A stretch of DNA of 64,000 nucleotides from Prostheceraeus crozeri. Its lineage: Eukaryota; Platyhelminthes; Polycladida; Euryleptidae. The notes under the pieces are model-generated. The model saw only the letters and a list, made by a program, of their open reading frames with translations. It searched no databases and was not told where the DNA came from. Of this stretch, positions 58,715 to 64,000 are shown one piece after another. A program made the position numbers and the translations under genes. The stretch is from assembly GCA_907163375.1 (NCBI GenBank), contig CAJQUW010012443.1:29494-93493 (forward strand), given 5' to 3'. How positions within the stretch are numbered: the first letter of the stretch is position 1; each line of letters opens with the position of its first letter.

Positions 58715-58950
58715 TTGCTAAATGATTGAAATGCTGCAATTAAATCAAGAATTACTATTACAAAATTTCCGCTGTTTTTCAGTCCTTTTACATCATGTCA
58801 CAGATAAATGGCATCTCACATTGTGGTCTCATCACAGTGGTGCGACAGACGCTTGTAGAGCTGCAAAAGGATGCGGTTCATATGAATGTTTTGGTGTTAA
58901 TTCTTCGCATAATTGTAGCCGAACCTAAAATTTTCCGCAATTCTGAATCA
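58715..58950 (+). CDS. Orphan exon candidate
   Basis: After the acceptor CGCTGTTTTTCAG (ending near 58,782) one frame reads SFYIMSQINGISHCGLITVV, then RQTLVELQKDAVHMNVLVLI, then LRIIVAEPKIFRNSESLPI and a stop near 58,964. It looks like paired helices of an ARM/HEAT-type protein. A second frame in the same stretch (ending CSRT) also stays open, so the choice is uncertain. No homologue recognised. Confidence 0.3.
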
Positions 58951-58964
58951 TTGCCAATTTAGGC

Positions 58965-59560
58965 AATATAACCGCTGACCGAAGCACTCCTTGGCTAGGA
59001 CACTCAATCTTATCAAGGAGTTGCATTGGCTTGAACTGGAATTGCATAATCATCTATGGGAACATCAACCTTCCACATTGTGAAATCAATGCCTTCAACT
59101 ACAAATGATTTTTGTCGTGCTTGAGTAATCAAAATCCGAGATATTATGCCATTATAATTTATTCTTTAGTGCCGGCTAATGTTTTCTCGATCAATTCCAA
59201 GCTCTAAAGTCGTGTGAAAATTGTCAAAATATATTTCTTTTGTGTAATACAATTAAATCAGCTGTGACAGTTCGAATTCAATTACTTTGGTCATTAAAAG
59301 AAAAGCAGATAAATAAAAAAATTGATAAAAGTGGCAATTTTTTGTCAAAAAATTGATGTTTTTTGATACAACGCAAAACATCTAAATGATTGGAAACTTC
59401 GTAGATCTGTTTTGCTCTCATTCATCAAAAATTATTCAAAATTGTAGCATAGTTTGTTACACAGCTTTTCTCTGCGGCATCTGCTCAAGTACACTTGTTT
59501 CGTTTCCTGGAATCTTCTAATTCTTTAGCCGCCGAGGTTGAATTCCCGTGGCGAGGTAGA
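58965..59560. other. Intergenic; nothing seen
   Basis: AT-rich sequence with no exon or repeat that I could support. Confidence 0.45.
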
Positions 59561-59653
59561 ATTTGATCATGAATATTGATGAACCTCTTCTCAATATCTT
59601 GCTCACAGAAAAGGTACTTACTCTATAGTCTTGCTTTTCTCTCTAACCCTCAG

Positions 59654-59770
59654 TTCAACAAAGTAATACCCAAAGATAGAATTACCCTTCCACAAAAATA
59701 TAATGTTCTAAGTGATGTAGGTGAATATACTTGCATCGTTGCATCTCAACACTGCAGAAGCATTGCCTAA
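59654..59770 (+). CDS. Ig-like domain exon (C-terminal part)
   Basis: The acceptor CTCTCTAACCCTCAG ends at 59,653. The frame reads FNKVIPKDRITLPQKYNVLS, then DVGEYTCIVASQHCRSIA and a stop at 59,770. D-x-G-x-Y-x-C is the F-strand signature of I-set and V-set immunoglobulin domains, with the family's usual A-S following. The earlier half of the domain (the B-strand cysteine and the tryptophan) should be in a previous exon; a candidate, NLIMNIDEPLLNILLTEK, precedes a GT at about 59,615 but does not carry them. The quick stop after the F strand suggests a relic or a truncated receptor-like protein. Confidence 0.45.
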   Translation, partial: FNKVIPKDRITLPQKYNVLSDVGEYTCIVASQHCRSIA

Positions 59771-62700
59771 ATGCTAATTCATTCATGAGTGGGCTATCGA
59801 TGAAAAGCCTACATGATAAAACCAGAATAAAACTCTATCTGGTTATTTAAAATATTTTGTTTAAACATATTCGGTTCCTCGAGATACGAATTTAGGAAGA
59901 CCACACCGTTTTGTCGAGAGCAAGCATGCAGACCTGGAATCAAGTATTATTCGACTGAGATTTATTGCTGTATTTTCATCAATTGTCCGCTGTCACTTAC
60001 TCCTTGGCGAATGTGAATGAATGCAAGTCATAAGTGGAAAGCAGATTTTTTCAATTCGGTGAGATTGATTCCTATATTGTCATCCACTATCTGCTGTCAC
60101 TTACTCCTTGATAAATGTGTGACAGCATCAGTAAGTTACCTGTATGTCAAGTGTACAAAGTAGCACTCAGTATGGTTTGTGCTTGAGGTAGGCTATAGCA
60201 TCTAATCAAGTGAGCTTTGTCTGTGCAAATTGTTGATATCCGGTTCTAGATGAATAAGTGTTCTCCATTTCGTTCTAAACTTCCCACTTATTGCATGGAA
60301 CTAGTTAATGATCGAGACTAATAGGAACCGCCTGAAAATGATTGTCTTCCAAAAGAGTATTTTCATCAGGAGAATGAGTGTTTCTCCTATTCTTATTTTT
60401 CCTAGTTCATCAGTCTAGTCCAAACGCGCTCTACAAGTTTATTTTAATAGTCATTGTGTGATCCTGCAGTGGTGATACTTGCATATTTTCACACAAGGTG
60501 AATATTCATAATTGCTGAGTTTTCATGCTCTTCTCTCAAGCAGCTGCTTGAGTGGATAATATAGGCCTTACTAGCTGTAGCTCTGCATAAATCTTGACTA
60601 TTTGATTGTGATCACGCTTTGAACTGTCACGATGACATTCAGAATAGTTGCAAGTGTGATTGAGTAGGCCAAGTATAAGTAGTCATCTTTGTAATATCTT
60701 TGTAAATAAAAAATTGTAAGTGGACACATAAGTAACTTGCGGTACCCACGCCTAATGCAAATTAGCATAGAATCTGCAACTATTAAGGCCTATCTTTTAT
60801 TTAGCCTAATCGAAGTCTATAGGTTTATCACTCGTTACTCATCTGGCATGTACATGATTGCAATTTCCATTTTATAAAATAATAGCGTGCAACCGAGATA
60901 GTAAAAAGGATGGAACTTAAAAGCCGGTTATCGAGAATTTTTCGGGATCTGACCGGTGTGGTAATTCCAACCAAAAAAATTACATGGAAATAGGAGGGCA
61001 TTACATAAACAAAGTCACCGAAATGAGAGGAGGGCCGATTCAAATTTTGGCGCGAAACTTTTTTAATGTTTTGTCATTATTATCTAAAATTACATGCTTG
61101 TCAAAGAAATTGATGAATTATCACAACTATGTTGTGGTTGATTCTAGTAAATTATTTTTTTTATCTTAATTAAAAATAATGCCGAACGAGCATTGTTTTA
61201 GTGCACGCGAATTGGCCGGCGCGAATATGATAAGAGAGGTCACCTCTCTCGGTTATCTCTGCAAACTGAAGTAAATCTCGTGAGTTACTTCTATAGAAGA
61301 TTGCAGAGCTGCATTGTGTTACGTGAATCTCGCAAGAACGTGCTCTCAGCCAGAGCATAACTAATGAATTATTTATGTTGAAGAAGTGTATCAATATTTA
61401 TGATTGTCCTATAACACTCCTGTCGATTTCCAATTTTTGCGCGTATGACTGATGGAGTGTCGCTAGAAATAGGAAATTTAATGCAAGCTTCAGGGAGGAT
61501 ATAAATCAGTTTCAGTGGCTGTAAGAAATCTTTAATATTAGAGGTCTAGGAGGAAGTAAATTTCTTGTATCTATTGAAGGACAACGCCGCTAATGGGAAT
61601 GTGAAATTGAATTCAATTTGAGAAATTAATGAAATAATACAAAGATCTTCTAGTGCCATGAAATTTTAACATGTATACCATAATATCAAATCCCACAATG
61701 GTCGATCGCTCAGAACCGGTTTGAAAGTGGTAGTTTAGGTGCAATGCTCAGATTTCTGAAGTACCATGAATGTTAAAATAATGGGTCTTGCTGACAGCGA
61801 CCAGTGCACATAGCACTTCATAACTGAAAAATTACATGTTATTGCATGTATTTTCACGTTATTACATAATCTGCCTTCAAGGTAAAATACATTTTGTGCA
61901 ATGCTGAAATGACAAAAGGTTTTAAATAATTGATGACTAAAGCAAAACATTGCATGCATAGAATCCCTCCTCTACTCGACTAAAGCGAGGTTGAGAAAAG
62001 CCCGACTCGCAGGGTCCAGGTTTCTTCCTTTTTTTTACGTTGTGTACGGATTCTACGGGATTGCAAAATGCATGTGAATCAGTAGTAAGGAAATATGCTT
62101 TCCGCTGCTGTTATGTGAACAAACTAATTGATCAGAGCGAGTTAACTCATTAGAAAGCTTATGCTCGATCATTTATTTAGTAAAAGATGTTATTCCTCCT
62201 CCACCTGTTGTTTGGCAATATGCGTCCAGCAACACCATTTACAATTTTGGTTTCTCCTTAAACAATCTCTCCATCCGGATATTAGTAATGTACTCAATGG
62301 TGAAATTGCTAATTTTTTAGCTCCATTTGCTGCTTTTGCTTTAACGACATACTTGTCTTATGGTTCTTTGCGGGCGTGATAACGACACTATCAGGTTATC
62401 AGGAAATTCCAAATGTTTTGCATTTAATGCATTCCCATTGATACTTACATGGTCATCTTGATTTCCTGACTATGTTTAAAGCCGCTATATAATATCTGTG
62501 TCGACTATAATCGACCATACATCATTCTCAGACGTGATAGTGGTCTAAACATAATTTTCGGAGGGGCAATGAAGATGATTTCATCAATAACTCATCTCTG
62601 ACATCGCCTAATCATCACTGATTCGCTATGATGATCAGAAAACAAATCACACCACTTAATATTTCATTAAGATTACTGGATGGTAGAACTATCATTGCTT
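59771..62700. other. Intergenic; a duplicated CTGTCACTTACTCCTTG word; no gene supported
   Basis: GCTGTCACTTACTCCTTG occurs near 59,990 and 60,093. The other frames are short and without domains. Confidence 0.4.
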
Positions 62701-62703
62701 AAT

Positions 62704-63489
62704 AGTCCGGGGAAGGGTAGCGCGAAGTTGTGCAGGGAACGAGGTAGTACATAAAACTTTCACATTGCCATAGCACACCTCTAACCTACTGCAACACTTC
62801 GCGTCTGCCGGATCAGATCATTTGCTTTTCAGAAATAGGAGGATAACACAATCCTATGTATTTCCAGTGGTTAAAATTGTGACATTTAAGGTGTGTGACT
62901 TCCATTTTTTCGAATTTTTGACTCATAAAAGTTACACAACTTGGTATTTTGTTGCACTGGTTATTATAGAAATCAGCTACAGATCATATCTTTTCAAATG
63001 AGCTGTCATTTTGTGACAGAGGATGAAGTAAAGTGTACAATTCAACACTTTTCGTCTGGTGTAACTGCAAAATTTTAACATAGAAATTTCAGGAACAAAT
63101 TGTTGAGAATACTTTAACAAAAGTGTCTGTTTGTACACTTTGCTCATCCTCTGTCACAAAATGACAGCTCATTTGAAAGCTCATGAGGATCTCTAGTATA
63201 TGATTTCTTATCAATAACCAGTTCAACAAAATACCAATTTGTGTAACTTTTATGAAGCAAAAATTCGAAAAAATGGAGTCAACACCTTAAAGTGTCCACA
63301 AATTTTAACCACATGGGAAAATACATATGGATTGTGTTAATCCTCTCTATTTCTAGAAAAGCAAAATGATCTGAATCCGGCAGACGCGAAGTGTTTTGCA
63401 ATGTAGGTTAGAGGTGTAACTATGCTATGTGAAAGTTTTTATGTTACTACCTCGTTCCCTGCACAACTTCGCGCTAAGCTACCCGTACT
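62704..63489. repeat. Inverted-repeat element, 786 bp
   Basis: The left end is AGTCCGGGGAAGGGTAGCGC, then GAAGTTGTGCAGGGAACGAG. The right end read inward is AGTACGGGTAGCTTAGCGCG, then AAGTTGTGCAGGGAACGAGG. Matching continues through CACTTCGCGTCTGCCGGATC and GAGCTGTCATTTTGTGACAG to a loop near 63,050-63,120. Arms of about 330-370 bp are clearly less alike than those of the other hairpins, so it is older. No transposase. Confidence 0.85.
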
Positions 63490-63664
63490 ATGTTTATGAT
63501 TGCGATATTGAATCTTCGGGTTTTTCTCTCGAATCTCAAAGTACTTCTATTCATTTGATTTGTGTTATATTGCTATTGTCCAAATTCCAAAACAGTTTTT
63601 TGTAATCAATCTGTGACTTGAAAAAGATAAATCAATTAGTACAAGATAATCATTGCACACAACT

Positions 63665-64000
63665 TTAACGTTCGGAGTATGGTAGATATACCTCATTTTT
63701 TGACACAATGAAAATTAAAAATCCATCCAGCGGTCTGTTCGATTGATGGGAAACGCAGATGTAGTACTGATGACCTAAGATGACATTGCCGCAGCGTTCA
63801 TGCTGAACGTATTGCATGCGACGAAGAAAGTGACGATGGAGGACATCTACGAAAGAAGTGAAGGTTTTCCAATTGCCCTCTTCGTGTCCAGTCAAATACG
63901 TTTCCCCAGGCAATCTCCAGTGGTTCCTCATTCGCAGGACCGAACACATAACATACCGCACCATTCCATCCGCTGACCACAATATTCCTTATTTGAACAG
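63665..64000 (-). CDS. Orphan exon candidate at the window edge
   Basis: A minus frame reads RNHWRLPGETYLTGHEEGNW, then KTFTSFVDVLHRHFLRRMQY and continues to FIVSKNEVYLPYSER, stopping at 63,665. An overlapping frame (VVSGWNGAVCYVFGPANEEP, then LEIAWGNVFDWTRRGQLENL) also looks protein-like, so a frameshift or two relics may be involved. G+C is higher than in the surroundings. It is open at the window end. Not recognised. Confidence 0.3.

Noticed and set aside
1-64000. Retrovirus, LTR element, Polinton or toxin gene
   Set aside because: No reverse transcriptase, integrase, capsid or family B polymerase motif was seen in any frame, and no long direct terminal repeats.
1-64000. tRNA, rRNA and snRNA genes
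   Set aside because: No A-box/B-box pair, cloverleaf or conserved rRNA segment was recognised by eye; a covariance search would be needed to exclude small ones.

Overview
The window reads as a piece of an intron-rich, AT-rich invertebrate animal nuclear genome. The strongest host anchor is the spliced 3' end of a mitochondrial glutamate carrier gene of the SLC25A22/SLC25A18 type at 5.4-5.7 kb, with consensus GT/AG introns. Words such as AGGCCTAC recur and suggest a marine deuterostome-like genome, but I cannot name the species. There is no bacterial operon structure, no recognisable tRNA or rRNA, and no CRISPR array. Most lines of open reading frame longer than 60 codons are chance frames.

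The rest is dominated by DNA transposons nested inside one another. From left to right: (1) 1.6-2.7 kb, a small hAT-like non-autonomous element. (2) 5.4-5.7 kb, the carrier exons. (3) 7.5-8.2 kb, a 56-bp minisatellite built on TACGTAGC, then a long polypyrimidine tract. (4) 9.2-9.6 kb, an inverted-repeat MITE. (5) 9.73-21.40 kb, an EnSpm/CACTA element with CACTGG ends and a decayed minus-strand transposase. Its intron carries a 4.84-kb foldback element (13.415-18.252 kb) with a 9-bp target duplication. (6) 23.7-24.5 kb, two inverted copies of an exon resembling part of a receptor tyrosine kinase. (7) 25.41-30.94 kb, a giant near-perfect palindrome with 2.66-kb arms. (8) 31.87-34.57 kb, a piggyBac element bounded by TTAA. 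(9) 35.6-39.6 kb, several orphan exon candidates. (10) 39.99-44.97 kb, a TTAA-flanked inverted-ended element containing smaller hairpin elements and one convincing terminal exon. (11) 45.4-46.0 kb, an orphan exon in partial tandem duplication. (12) 46.0-53.3 kb, a second, truncated copy of the EnSpm right end, split by a hAT element (46,221-51,457, 8-bp target duplication) that in turn holds a Tc1 element and a hairpin MITE. (13) 54.7-58.2 kb, a GC-rich inverted-ended repeat. (14) 57-64 kb, scattered exon-like fragments (one Ig-like) and a 786-bp inverted repeat.

The order of insertion can be read from interruptions: EnSpm first, then the foldback in one EnSpm copy and the hAT in the other, then Tc1 and a MITE in the hAT. 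The most unusual structure is the foldback. Its arms are built from modules of about 172 bp, each opening with TGTGAAGTT(A/G)GCG(G/C)AACCA. An outer set uses GCGGAACCA and an inner set uses GCGCAACCA, and each set opens with the same kind of terminus, as if one foldback had been built around a diverged relative.

I saw no retrovirus, LTR element or Polinton that I could support.
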